A DNA stretch of 64,000 bases from the NCBI GenBank assembly GCA_025642075.2, contig JAODUO010000430.1, forward strand, positions 172,001-236,000. Direction: 5' to 3'. Origin of the DNA: Ridgeia piscesae (lineage: Eukaryota; Annelida; Polychaeta; Sabellida; Siboglinidae). Position numbers and translations under genes: made by a program. How positions within the stretch are numbered: the stretch's first letter is position 1; every line of letters begins with the position of its first letter. Below the pieces are notes generated by a model that worked only from the letters and a program-made list of their open reading frames with translations, was not told the DNA's origin and did not search any database. Below are positions 45,863-57,399 of this stretch, piece after piece.

Positions 45863-47425
45863 TGTTTTAATAATAATATAATATGTATATATTACCATTA
45901 TGTTTGGAAAATAAAGGTATTTATATTTTAATTATAATATATTTAGGGAGTACGTATTCCAGTGATTGCATTTTAGTAGCCAATGTGTACACAAGAAAAT
46001 GTTTGAAAGATGAGCATTTTTTCTGGACTATTATTTACAGCGAATCAGACACGTTCTTCCACTTGGCCAATAAAATGTGATTTAACATAACTGCCGAGGG
46101 AATCGAAGTATTTGTCGATTTTACCAGGAAATTACTTCTAATGAGACAAGTCTTTGTGCAACATCGTTGAGTTACAATGGTGAGGTTCACCAGTTCCTAA
46201 TAAGTATTCTTTTAGTGACGTGTCATATATGGTCTGACTAAGTCGCGTACTTTGTTAACTTCGCCAAGTTCCCGACCCCGAGTGGCGTGAGCGAGTGCAA
46301 CAAGCTCACTGAAGCTGGCTGACGGGGAAGACGTGAGTGGTGCAATCTGGCAAGAATAGACAATGAAACTCTGTCAAAACCGCATGGAAAATGCAGCATA
46401 ACACAACACCAAAAGGGGTGCTACTCTAGGACAATTACTTTACGATTCTAAACAGGTGTTACTGTTAGACCAGGGGCGGCCTAGTGACTAATACATACTC
46501 TACCTAGGCCTAGGGCGCCTAGCCCTAGCGAGTTAGCATATTACTCTACTAGTCACTACTGACCATACGGATGGATACCCGACCATACTCAGTCTACTGC
46601 GACCTACATGACGTAATATCATAATTTGGGTTTCCCATAGGCGGCCATCATAACGTTTCCTTCATTTTCTAACTAACATTTCAGAGTATATCTAATCTCC
46701 TAACAGAAGTGCTCTGGAAAATTCATGAAATTTGAATACGTCAGTTTCCCGCAAACCACTTTCTAACCTGATTTCTGCTAGAACCAGACAATGATTGGTT
46801 GTGATAACCAATCAAAATGACACCTGTATCAATATGCAGAAAGACACTGATATCTGTCACGATTTGACAGAGCTCTCTGATGCAGCACTGCACAAAACAT
46901 TTCTACTCAGCACTACACAAGTCCAAAGAAATTCAAACAACTTGCATAGTGCAATTTTTATTGACAACTCTCATCAGGGAATGGTGGACAAACGTTAAAT
47001 GTGGTTATACGTCAGATCATAGTATGACCAGCTTGATGTATTGATCCCTTTACAGCTATTCACAGCTAAATTTGAATCATGCAGATGTTAGTCAGGAAAA
47101 AAATAAAGACTAATTCTTTTGTCAAAATAAAGATATAACAAGCAAAACTGTTGATAAAACATTTTGTTTGTGACTTTTGCATTTCCATTATGGTTGGCAT
47201 GGCAACACAGTCTTTTCAATTGACGTCCCAAGTTGCTTAGTCATAACCGACATTTCACATGTCCTAATCAATGCTGTATTTCAACAACAAAATCTAAGTT
47301 ACTCATATATGTACCAAATCATTGGTTATTAGCACTAATCTTTGTTATGCCAGTGTGATGTATCTGACTATTTTGACCCAAATTACGATACAAATTGCCT
47401 GACAGAACATTGTGGTTGATTTCAG
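45863..47425. other. Intergenic, upstream of the C6orf120-type gene
   Basis: No gene seen. An imperfect palindrome lies at 46483-46557. The last part should contain the promoter of the downstream gene. Confidence 0.45.
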
Positions 47426-47462
47426 CTGGTAGCATCCTAGAACAACCTGGATAATCAGAGCG

Positions 47463-47972
47463 ATGCGGTATATTCAGCATGCAACGTTGGTGCTGGTGGC
47501 GTACCAGCTGGTGTGTCGAACATGCGCCGAGTACCTATTGCATACATTCACGCAGCACGTTGGCGGTGGCAACTTCACCTACTACAAGCTGACTCGGCCG
47601 GGCAACATCAAACTCGTTCTGGACACATTATCTGGAGATGCCGACGTGTATGTGTCTGACAGCACGCTCATGCCGGACTATGAAAACTATGACAGCAAGT
47701 CTGCCACTTTTGGAGAGGACATTGTAGTGATTCCAGCCGACATGAATCGTCCAGTCGGCGTGGCTATATACGGTCACCCGGGATGTGTCTCAAGTCATTT
47801 TCTCTTGAAGGTTTATACTGACGAAAAACAGCATGGCGAGTCGGAAATGAGTGAACGATCCAAACATCGCAGGGGAAATTATTTTGTTGACGGGAAAGAC
47901 GACGAAGAATCGGTGTTGTGGACGATATTTGTTGGCATTTTGAAAATTCTGTTTGACATTTTGATTGGCTGA
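47463..47972 (+). CDS. C6orf120: UPF0669 protein, C6orf120 homologue (secreted)
   Basis: A 169-residue single-exon coding region. N-terminal hydrophobic signal peptide (residues 1 to about 22), then the family core: [10 protein letters not shown] (vertebrate GAGNYSYLRL), [20 protein letters not shown] ([20 protein letters not shown]), [11 protein letters not shown], and a conserved end [20 protein letters not shown] (vertebrate [20 protein letters not shown]). NFT is a possible N-glycosylation site. The human protein is described as secreted and poorly characterised; no enzymatic role is known to me. A good acceptor (ttgatttcag at 47425) suggests a non-coding first exon upstream. It converges on AVEN. 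The charged, repeat-free segment before the C-terminal helix differs from vertebrates. Confidence 0.94.
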   Translation: [169 protein letters not shown]

Positions 47973-48693
47973 ATGCGTGCGCGATAAAGAAGATTGTTGC
48001 AATTTCCTCAGACTGTCCATTAGCAATACTGTGAACATGCTTATTGCATACACTAAATCCTGGATGCTTTGGTTATGTTATAATTTAATTATATTACCAA
48101 TTGATCAAGTTTGTATCATGGAAAACAGCTTTTCCAAAAGAATGTTTTCAATGACTTAATTATATGTTACAATAATTCTTCTGTAAGTTTCTGTAATACC
48201 TCTGGATACGTTCCATTGGATAATTAATGAACACAATATATATACTATTGCTTTGTTTCTATGCTTCGGTTATATTTTATAAGTTGCAATCCTTTCCAGT
48301 TTACACTTACCAGTATTTGTGTGTATTCCAGATTGAATATTCGACGTAAAACGTGTTCTTCCGTTTAGTGGTGCTGTGTGTGAACCAATGATGACATGGT
48401 TGTAGATGATCGTGTCTTGTCATTTGTATATAATATTGAAAGAATCATTGCTTTTGAGACTTTCAATGTTAGCACTGGAGACTTCAGGTTTATGTACATA
48501 GCAAGTGATCTGCCGAAGATATCTGCATTTTTATTTCCCTAGACCATGTCCAGTACGCTGCATTGCTACTAAACCTGATCTTTTGATTGTGGAAGTGCCT
48601 ACCAGTTTGCCAAACCATGCCTGCAGCTTTACGATCTAAGCTTTTATCCTATATATATTTTCTTCTCGGGCAATAGTGGTAAAGAAAGATTAA

Positions 48694-48699
48694 AATAAA
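48694..48699 (+). terminator. Candidate polyadenylation signal
   Basis: AATAAA about 0.72 kb after the C6orf120-type stop. Another AATAAA lies at 49161-49166. Confidence 0.3.
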
Positions 48700-49169
48700 A
48701 TGTAAAGAAATGGTAGGGAAACTGTTTTAATCAAGGTCATGGGAAAGTCATGAGGCTTTGGTGATAATTCAGGGAATTACTCTTGGTGTCTGGTACTATA
48801 TGCACAGTTCATGCACATGACACAAGATCAATTATTTATTTCTTGGTGTTGTGGTCAGAATTAGTTTGAATGTTTCCTTGAACTAAAATTGCAGAATGGG
48901 AGATTTTGTTTGAAAACTGCACAGATATGTCAATCGGGTATTGTCTTTTATTTGTAATAAGCAACGGAACAGACAATCCAAGAGATGATTTCATTACTGT
49001 ACCTGCTGTTATGTTGACAAAGAATGTGTGCCTATTGATGGATTGTGGGTGTGTGTTTTGTGTACCCAAAACATATTTTCTATTAGATACCTTTTGTACA
49101 AAACAATTGCAATTTTAAGAGGCTTGTCAGAGTGGATGTATTGATATGTCATTGGTTGTTAATAAAAGT

Positions 49170-50429
49170 AAAAACATGAATACGCTCTAATCTTTATGTA
49201 ACACAGTGTACTAGCCTTTTGAAATCTGATGGGCAGTTTTTACGTCAACTTATATAAAATTGCAGTTAATCAAGATATGGACTATTTAGTTGTGGCAAAT
49301 ATCACCAGATGACAACAAGATTAGATGGTGCTTTGCGATAAGGAAACAGCAGAGTTGACAGAGAATGTAGTCAACTCTGCATTTATGTTTACCATGAGTA
49401 CTTCGGCTTTCCTGTTATGTATCATGAAACACGTATACTTTAATTAATATGAAACCACCACCAGTATTATACGGATACTTTGAAGAGTGAGCCATATTGC
49501 TATGGGACTAAGAATAGAGACGGCTAATAAATGTATCAGTTTATATTACTGTGTTTGACTGACAAATATCTAGCCATCATGTGGTAACATTTTTATTTCC
49601 AGTAAGGATGAATGACAGTACAGTAGTTCATATAAAAATGGCTCCTGTGAAAACATTGGAAAACAGATTCTATTACAGACTACTGGAACTCTTCCAGTGC
49701 CAAATTTAATTATAAAACACTACAGTAGATGCATTAATTTGCTTTTTCATGGATGAGTCACTAGAGGTTACATAATTTTTTAAATGTTGGACTTAATTTT
49801 TTGACACCTGTATTGTGTGGTCACTTTATGCAAACCAAGTAGGGTAAATGTCCCAGTTATCTTACAACGGACAGCACCAGCAATTGGATACTATCTTAAA
49901 CATTCCAATAAAATGATATAAGAATGAGTGGAGCCAATTAATGTCAGTCTTAGCATCACGTGATTGTTGTCACCTGGTAAATAACACTGACACTGAAGTA
50001 TATTATTTCACAATCTACATACACAAAAACAACTTTTCATCCAGCTGTCCTCTACGTTATTATTGGTCCCTAAAGTTCAAGACGGCTGGCCCCTACAAAT
50101 GTTTAATCCTGCATTCCAAAACATGTTATACGAGATGGCTGGTCGTCAACATGTGACTGATATATTGCAATAGCTGTGTGCTCTAGTGACTGAAACATCT
50201 TACTACAAATTGACACCAACAGAAAATAAAAATCACAAGTATCGGCACATATTATTGGGCGGGTTTGAACCAATACAAAATGCATAACTTCGTGAACTGA
50301 ATCTATGAGGTAAAAATAAAACCACCCTGCATTTTTAGCAATGGATAGGTATAGGTTAGTTACTGTGTATGATCTTGAGACGGTGACGAAAGAAACTCTT
50401 CAAATCTGAATTATGGCATTGAACAGTGA
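49170..50429. other. Convergent intergenic / AVEN 3' UTR
   Basis: No gene seen. Contains the probable AVEN 3' UTR; the first clear - strand AATAAA is at 49592-49597. Confidence 0.45.
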
Positions 50430-50488
50430 TCAACTGGCAATCATATCATCCAACCAGTCATCCAAAGAGTCGATGTTGCCTGTATCAC
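50430..50488 (-). CDS. AVEN: AVEN exon 5 (C-terminus)
   Basis: Acceptor tgtattcacag; completes Cys, then DTGNIDSLDDWLDDMIAS and TGA (50430-50432). Matches the invariant AVEN end EELEDWLDSMIS. Confidence 0.92.
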
Positions 50489-53400
50489 CTGTGAATACAG
50501 ACAGAATATGTTAGTACGACAAATAAAAACTATATATTATCAGCATAAATATCACTAGACTAAAAGAAGTGAAATTATAAATTTCTCTGAAACTTGCTAT
50601 ATGTAAACATAATGCTGTTATCATGAGACGTTCCAAATGCAGTTGTATGCAGGTTGTTAGTTGTGAAATCATATCATTAAACTTGTACACACATGGTTTA
50701 TATGAATGTCACTAAACAACCAGTTTGACATTTGTTGCTGACGTCACCCAAGTAAGGGACAGTGAGCAGGCTCTTTTTTAGCATGGTTAGCAACTGTGTG
50801 GGTTGGTATTTCAGGAGTTATTTTCGAAATTACAGTCAAGAATTTTTTTATGCATAGATGAGCATGCATTGCTGGGTATACTATACATATGACTTTTTTA
50901 CTTTTAGGGTTTATGCTGTTTGACCATCGCAAACGTGCAATCTAGCATTACACCCACAGCCTCATTTTCATTGCAGGATTAAGCATGTGTGATATTCAAT
51001 CAGGCAATGAATAAATAAATCTACACAGCGGTTGCAAGTGGTCTTATACTTACAATTATCTTGAGGCTGTGTTGTTTTTTCTTCGTTTGATACGGGAACT
51101 TCTAACGTCAGCAAGAAATCTAGTTCATCTTCAATGCCTGAAACACTCTTTTGTGGTACGTCGTCGTTTAACCTGTTACTTTCCACGTTGTCCATTTCAG
51201 ACCTTGTCTCAGCTGTTGCTGTTAACTTGTCATGTAGCTCAGGTTCTGCTACTGCAGCCTGTGGCACATTCCCTGTCCTCTCTGCTGCCTCTACATCTGT
51301 TGCACTTCTGCAATCACCTGCTGCTCTGTATTTCTCGTGATCTAGCACGTGTGTAGAATCTGACAACGTAACCAAGTCGTCAACAGTGCTGCCATCTGTT
51401 GGTGTCTGTCTAAGTTCATGCTCTCTGGAATCGCTGCGGGGCACAGTCTCAGTCAGTCTGTCTGGATCAGTCACCCGGAGAATGTCATCTAAGATGTCCT
51501 CAGACTCATCTGACTCGCTGCATCTGTCAACAGCCAAGCTACTGTGAGGACGTGTCGACGGTGTGGTGTCCTCACACGCAGGACCACTTCCTGGATCAGT
51601 CTTGTCCGAGACATCAAGTTGACTCTGTTCATAAGCCGCTCGGTTTGTCGTTGCCAGTCCATCAAACAGCACTATCTGATCTTCCTGCAAAGTGGACACG
51701 CAGTAATTTCATTGGTAAAGCCAAACTAAGTTCTCCACATACCAATATGATACCATATACCACCTGGATAGTTCCATATTTATGTTATCCTACATTTATG
51801 CAACTGAGATAAAACATTCCCAGTCACATGTTTTGGGTAGACATGTTTATATTAATTCATATACATACAAGCCAGTTCTGAAGGGTTTTATGACCTAAAG
51901 CAAGCCAGAAACACATGTGTGACACCCATTTTCAATGTTTACAAACTTTAAAATGTGTCCGAAGACCTGAAATGGACTACAAACACACGTGTGACACCAT
52001 TTACACTCACCTAAGGCATAACTGACAATATCTATGGTTTTGGAAGACCATTTTTGCTCCTTCATTTTTTTACCCGTCCACCACCACCCGTCCACCCATA
52101 TTTCGACCCGTCTACAACGTTTTTTACCCATCCAAATGACTGCATAATGCTAAGGTGGACGGGTCTCTACATAAAGCTATGTTGTACATTTAACCTAGCT
52201 TTGAGCTCTCCGAAGGTCTGGATTATGCACAAAATAAGAACTTATCGTTTTATCACATGCATGGAAAAAACAGTGTTGAAGAATTTATATTCAAGAGTTA
52301 GACACACCTCAATTAAAGCACTTTGAAATCTAGTAGGATCTACCAAAGGTACGTAGTGTCTAGGGATGAATTACCAGAAATGCTGCCTTGTCGACACCCA
52401 GCCTCTCGTGCAGGGGCAAACACAGGAGAGCAGCTGCCAGTTGGTCACAGTTGATAGCCAGACAGCTGGGAGTGTCGTCACCACCAGCCTCCGACTCCTC
52501 CTCAGCCTCCCACAGCTGCTCATCCCGGAATCTGAACTGGGAGAATGCGTCACCTGGAGGAAATATGACGTCAGTTTAAAAGCCGTTGACGTGTCCCCAC
52601 CTACCTGCGATCTGCTACTGACCATAGCTTTATGCAGACTACACAGTTTACACAGTATACACTGAGTGCCATGGCTCAGGGGTAGGGCGTCGGACTCTCG
52701 ACTAAGAGGACCTGTGCTGCGGTGTTACAACCTTGGGCAATGTTATTTGTGTGGCTACTAGAAGCAGATGGACTTATGACTTGTTATTTGTGTGGCTACT
52801 AGAAGCAGATGGACTTATGACTTGTTATTTGTGTGGCTACTAGAAGCAGATGGACTTATGACTTGTTATTTGTGTGGCTACTAGAAGCAGATGGACTTAT
52901 GACTTGTTATTTGTGTGGCTACTAGAAGCAGATGGACTTATGACTTGTTATTTGTGTGGCTACTAGAAGCAGATGGACTTATGACTTGTTATTTGTGTGG
53001 CTACTAGAAGCAGATGGACTTATGACTTGTTATTTGTGTGGCTACTAGAAGCAGATGGACTTATGACTTGTTATTTGTGTGGCTACTAGAAGCAGGTGGA
53101 CTTATGACTTGTTATTCGTGTAGAATGCAGTACACTGTAGTGCAGTGGTTAAAGCATCAGCCTCTTTTGAATAAGAGAATCTGGGTTCAAATTCTATGCA
53201 AATCCTTGGACAATTTCATTCCGTCCACAATGGTCTAGTCCACTCAGCTGCATGACTGAGTATTTGCCTATATACCGTGGTGGATATTTGTGTACTAATA
53301 GTCTTTGTGCATTAATTGCAATGTGGCTGAATGTTTCCCAGATGTGTTGAGATAGTATTCAATTGAACAAGTCTGCCAGTGAGTAATGTGTAAAGTGCTT

Positions 53401-56400
53401 TCAGCAGTCTTAAAGACTGGATAGAGCGCTGTATATGACTTTTACTTTCTTTTCTTCAATATTCAATCCTAGTTATTGCCATGTCATCCTATCTGTGCTG
53501 GCACTAACATTGGTCATTTGCAGTGGTCACTTGCAGACCCACAGTCAGGGTGCATAACAGTTCATTTACTTCCCAAATTGAGACATGGCTGACACTCATG
53601 TCAAAATCACTGAGATTTATAATGACAAGAATCTGGAAATACAATAACTAAATGATCGGTCCTAAACATCACTGTCTATAAACGTAGAACTATAACATAA
53701 GGACTTCTGCTTAATGTTGTCAGCTAGGCCAAAACAACACATTTGTAATGATCAAAAGTAATTAAGAGCTAATGAAATTTGCTTTGATTACTTATACTAC
53801 ATGTTTCAAGAAAGAAGCATCAACTTATTTACATAGTAGTTGCTTCTACACTGGTGTCTAAATACCTACCTCCTGCTTCTACGATGGCCTTGAAGTCAGC
53901 ACCCCGCAGTACCGGGGCATCCTCTCCAGCTAGGGTGGTTGTCCCTTCATAACGCTCCCAGTTACTCACCACCTGGCGCCGTTGGTACGACTTCTGCTGA
54001 TCCTGGAACCGACATCGTCACCTGATGTTGACAGCAGTAAGTGTGTTCTCATTTTAGTAGCATTGTTTACTGCAAAAAAGTCACTATACAAGTAAGGACT
54101 CGCGCGAATCATCTGTGCCTATGGTTAGACATCTCTGGAATTAAAACTAATGTGTTTTGCGATCACTTAGGCCTAATCAGTTTTAAATAATTCCAGTACA
54201 AAAAAGTTGCTTGAATTTTAAAATATAATAAATTCACAGTTGGTACAGTAGTTACACTTACAGTGCAATTCTATTGCCATGGCACTGGCCAGCCCATGGC
54301 ATCGGCTTGAGTCCATTTAGTGGTGTAAATACTATCATAGGCTATCATAGACTCAACTCATTATTTTACCAGAAGAAGCACTGTTGCTAATGTGTAACTT
54401 TCTGACCTGTTCATGAAATCAACAACTTATTGCCACAAAATTTCTCCTCACATCACACAGTCACAGACACTATGCTACATACACACAGTCACACACACTA
54501 TGCTACATACACACAGTCACACACACTATGCTACATACACAGTCACACACACTATGCTACAAAATCAATTACATTATTGAAACGAATAAAATTCCCAAAT
54601 CAAACTTGTGCAAAACTCAACAACTTGGCAACACTATGGTTAGTTTTACCTGGCCTTAGTGTTAGGTTTAGGAAAAAACTGTTTTCAATTACGCTGATGT
54701 CTTGTGAAGCTTATTTATGTAGCGACCCTGCGGTAGTGCTATTGTAATCTCTGAGCTACGCATAGCTAGCTAGTTAGCTACAGCTACTGATGTTGAGTTG
54801 TTATGAAGTTTGTTTTGTGAATCAATTATAAACATGACAATCACAATTGTTAATTGTGGCAGCCAAATGAATGATGATAATTGCAGTGTATTGGTTCCCC
54901 CTACTGGACTATGGCATAGACCCCCTCTACAAACAAGGACGCATGATATTCTGGGTATCCGGAAAGCGCATGTGCACCATGTACGATGCTGCGAGTGGCT
55001 GATAATAAAAAATGCAGCTGCTCATATAAATCTGTATTTCATTCGATTCATTTCACATTCCCAAAACAGAGCCATTACAGAATATGACTTTGGCGATGAG
55101 GATTCTGAAGAACACTTTGTCTTATGTTTCAATATGATGTGGCTGTTAAAACTATGTGGGAATATTCAACTGCAGAGACGACCCAGCTACAGTAGGCATG
55201 TGGTGGGCGCAAGGCTTGACCGCGTTTGAACTCTACGCAGATGGCAAAGGTTTAATCAGAATGGATAACAGCGCCACGAACAAGCAACAGAGACGTGCCC
55301 AGTTACTGCACTTTGCCGGTCCTGACGTCCAGGACATTTTTCGGACACTTGACGACACTGGAACGGTACTTGATTACGACAAAGCAGTAACCACACTCTG
55401 CATATTTCATCCCTAAGGTCAACCCAGTGTACATGCGGCATGCCTTTAGGCAGATGACCCACGGTCAGGGTGAGATTGTACTACAAGTACAATTTGTCAC
55501 TCGCCTGCGGGCAGCTGCCAAAGACGGCGGCTATGGCAAGGACACAGAGAACCAGATACAGGATGAATATCAGTGTACCGGTAAGTGCCACTCCGATTAC
55601 TTATATTTTATATTCGAAGCCGGAGAGGGATTAATGCTGGCGCATACACTAGACTTAGCAGGCAAGTGTGAGGAAGTTGAAAAGCAGATGGCCAACCTGT
55701 ATGTGGAGTCAGTCGTCAGGACACATGTATCATCAGGGTGACAAGGGAAGGCGGTAACCTTCACGGGCCTAAATCGCGTACGCGAGTGGGGACAACAACC
55801 ACAAACAGGAACAATGGTTGCTACAGATGTGGCAAACTGGTACATTTCGGCCGCGATCTGTCATGTCCAATACGAGATCAAACATGCTGGAAATGTGGAG
55901 GGAAAACCATTTTTCAGTGGTTTGCAAGACGAACCAACCGTCACAAGGACGGATGAACTGTCTTGCTAGTCCCACCGAATATGATTATGCGTTTGGCTCA
56001 CTTTGGAATCACTGACAGCACTCTCAACATGAGTGTGGGGGGTGTGAGGATGGATGTTCTGGTCAATTCCAGCACTACACACATCATTGACTTATCTGAA
56101 GCCACAGGCTATCACACGTACATTGAATGTCAATCTCACAGGGAAGCAACTCTTCACATACGCCTCTACCCATCTTTTCCAAGTAAAAGGAATCTGTATC
56201 TGTATCTGGCAAAATGTCCTAGGGACACATCACGCCAGTGCGCATGGTGGGTCGTCTGACTTAATTGTTAAAATGTTGGACCAAATTATTCTGAAAGGAG
56301 TTTAGTGATTCACTTGAGACAGTGTTTGGGGGGAGAGTATTCCATTCTTTAATTGTTGTTGGGAAGAAGCTGTTTCCAAATATGTTTGCAGAGTATCTAA

Positions 56401-57023
56401 TTTGCAAGAACTGAACTGACTGTCATGTTTACGTGAGGATCTAGTGTTGTGTTGGATATAGTGATCTAGCGGGATATCTATAAGGTTATGTTCCATTTTG
56501 TATATTATGCTAAGTCTTTAAATTGCTCTTCTTGTTTGGAGGGTGTCCCACTGGAGGTCTTTAAGAAGTTGGATTACTGTTCCTGGTTCTCTAGAATAGT
56601 TATGTGTAAAAAATCTGGCAGCTTGTCTTTGGATTCTTTCTAAGGTTTTAATATGTTTTAAGCAGTGTGGATCCCATGATGCTGACGCATATTCAAGTAT
56701 TGGTCGGACAAGGGTTGTGTAGACTTAATGTGGGTTGGGCATTTATTTAGATTTCTAAGATCGACACACTGTCAAGCACACGGTTGTTAACAATTTACCC
56801 AGTCGTCAAACTGTTCCGATTCCCACTCTCGACCCGTAGGCGATGCGCTCTGGCTCGGGGAATCTGTCCTGGCCGACTCGACCGTCGCATATTTCTGTGC
56901 ATCGTTCTGTGCTGCAGTCTTCTGCGTGTCCGTCTGCTTTGCTGGCTTTGGTTTATCTATTTTATCGCCATGTTTCTTCTTGTACTGTGCACTTCGCTTC
57001 TTCTTGTGTTCGTCTGGTCTCAT
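50430..57023 (-). CDS. AVEN: AVEN, cell-death regulator
   Basis: AVEN restrains caspase activation through Bcl-xL and Apaf-1 and also acts in the ATM checkpoint (vertebrate knowledge). Five coding exons on the - strand: 56799-57023, 53870-54002, 52375-52553, 51054-51684 and 50430-50488, all phases matching, 408 residues. Recognised blocks: RRQVVSNWERYEG (human RKIVSNWDRY), GGDAFSQFRFRDEQLWEAE (AGDSFSQFRFAEEKEWDSE), LPLHERLGVDKAAFL, ELDFLLTLEVP (ELDLLLNLDAP) and the C-terminal acidic helix SLDDWLDDMIAS (ELEDWLDSMIS). The vertebrate Arg/Gly-rich N-terminus is replaced by a short Lys-rich one. The fourth exon is long, acidic and low in homology. Head to head with GUSB. Confidence 0.93.
51054..51684 (-). 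CDS. AVEN: AVEN exon 4 (long acidic exon)
   Basis: 631 nt, acceptor cactttgcag and donor ATT|GTAAGT, 210 codons plus one base. Mostly Asp/Glu/Ser/Thr-rich and disordered; near the end GIEDELDFLLTLEVP matches the vertebrate Leu-rich export-like motif. Confidence 0.88.
51685..52374 (-). other. AVEN intron 3, nothing recognised
   Basis: Contains a diverged direct repeat (gaaacacatgtgtgacaccc at 51909; caaacacacgtgtgacacca at 51981). No element identified. Confidence 0.4.
52375..52553 (-). CDS. AVEN: AVEN exon 3
   Basis: 179 nt, acceptor tttcctccag and donor CTG|GTAATT. Reads DAFSQFRFRDEQLWEAEEES ... CLAINCDQLAAALLCLPLHE. Best conserved exon. Confidence 0.95.
52665..52740 (+). mobile_element. 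SINE head (family A), interrupted by an array
   Basis: gccatggctcaggggtaggg then cgtcggactctcgac is the family A head seen at 2667-2955. After cttgggcaa it is cut by the 41-bp array. Confidence 0.6.
52741..53120. repeat. 41-bp tandem repeat, about 9 copies
   Basis: Unit ttatttgtgtggctactaga plus agcagatggacttatgacttg; nearly perfect, with one gat>ggt change and one diverged end copy. It begins inside a SINE and ends just before another. In AVEN intron 2. Confidence 0.96.
53125..53445 (+). mobile_element. Full-length tRNA-derived SINE (family A)
   Basis: A box gtagtgcagtggttaaagca, B box gggttcaaattc, middle gtatttgcctatataccg and ggtggatatttgtgtac, tail aaagtgctttcagcagtctt then gcgctgtatatgac. 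Confidence 0.7.
53446..53869. other. AVEN intron 2 remainder
   Basis: Nothing recognised. Confidence 0.5.
53870..54002 (-). CDS. AVEN: AVEN exon 2
   Basis: 133 nt, acceptor tcggttccag and donor GAG|GTAGGT. Reads DQQKSYQRRQVVSNWERYEG then a Gly/Ala-rich part ending DFKAIVEAG plus one base. This is the AVEN core (human SNWDRYQDIEKE...GTDFSVLLSSAG). Confidence 0.93.
54466..54560. repeat. About 28-bp tandem repeat, 4 copies
   Basis: Unit acacagtcacacacactatg ctacatac, in AVEN intron 1. Confidence 0.85.
54850..55155 (+). mobile_element. Possible LTR/leader of the retroelement
   Basis: Sequence just before the gag-like frame contains a catataaat TATA-like block and then gactttggcgatgagg, which resembles the leader following the 5' LTR in some Gypsy elements. 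No second LTR was found, so the boundaries are uncertain. Confidence 0.3.
55156..56260 (+). pseudogene. Decayed Gypsy-like gag and protease region
   Basis: Gag-like frames 55156-55416, then shifted into another frame (about 55400-55740), then 55738-55956 with a CX2C-type zinc knuckle (CYRCGKLVHFG) and a second, damaged one (CWKCGGK). 55963-56259 looks like the start of a retropepsin domain with its active-site DSG changed to NSS. Several frameshifts and stops mean no functional protein. No polymerase or integrase seen; cut off by a LINE tail at about 56285. In AVEN intron 1, antisense to AVEN. Confidence 0.7.
56285..56745 (-). mobile_element. LINE 3' part (RT C-terminal tail)
   Basis: The - strand reads LVRPILEYASASWDPHCLKH, then LERIQRQAARFF, MEHNLIDIPLDHY and FFPTTIKEWNTLPPNTV, the classic tail of non-LTR reverse transcriptases, with a stop and frameshifts. 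5'-truncated at about 56745. Confidence 0.82.
56799..57023 (-). CDS. AVEN: AVEN exon 1
   Basis: ATG at 57021-57023, 75 codons beginning MRPDEHKKKRSAQYKKKHGD, Lys/Gln/Ser rich, ending EQFDDW with donor TGG|GTAAAT, phase 0. Assigned to AVEN by phase, strand and position; sequence homology in this exon is weak. Confidence 0.75.
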
Positions 57024-57186
57024 AATTCACAAACACTATAGTTAGGAGGGAAACATAATATTTCTTTGGAAACACCAGCAGTAAAAAACGGCAAAAGACG
57101 GATGGCTACTCGCAACATAGGCTACCCGCAACAACGCGACTATTTTTAGTAACACGAGCCCAGGCCTTACGCAGGAAGCCACAACG
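57024..57186. promoter_or_regulatory. Bidirectional AVEN/GUSB promoter region
   Basis: 163 bp separate the start codons of the divergent genes AVEN and GUSB, so both promoters and 5' UTRs must share or flank this space. No TATA box in a convincing place; the GUSB side is richer in CG dinucleotides (actcgca, acccgcaacaacgcgac). Confidence 0.7.
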
Positions 57187-57399
57187 ATGACAGGGGGCGT
57201 AACATGCTCGGTGTTGTTGAATACTGTTCTAATATTTCTACTCATTTTTGAATCAGTAACTAACGGTATGCTCTATCCACGGGAATCTGAGAGTCGGCAG
57301 ATACAAGAGCTTGATGGAATGTGGAACTTCCGCGCAGACACATCGCCCTCACGAAACGTCGGCATGGCGGAGAAGTGGTTTGAAAAGCAGCTTGCTAAA
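57187..57399 (+). CDS. GUSB: GUSB exon 1
   Basis: 71 codons: signal peptide [20 protein letters not shown] then mature start with [20 protein letters not shown]. Donor AAA|GTATGG, phase 0. Confidence 0.93.

Noticed and set aside
53125..53210. Functional tRNA gene
   Set aside because: A and B boxes are present but no cloverleaf or acceptor stem forms, and the sequence continues into a SINE body.
54430..54747. A 105-codon + frame
   Set aside because: Its first half is the 28-bp CA-type repeat and the rest has no homology.
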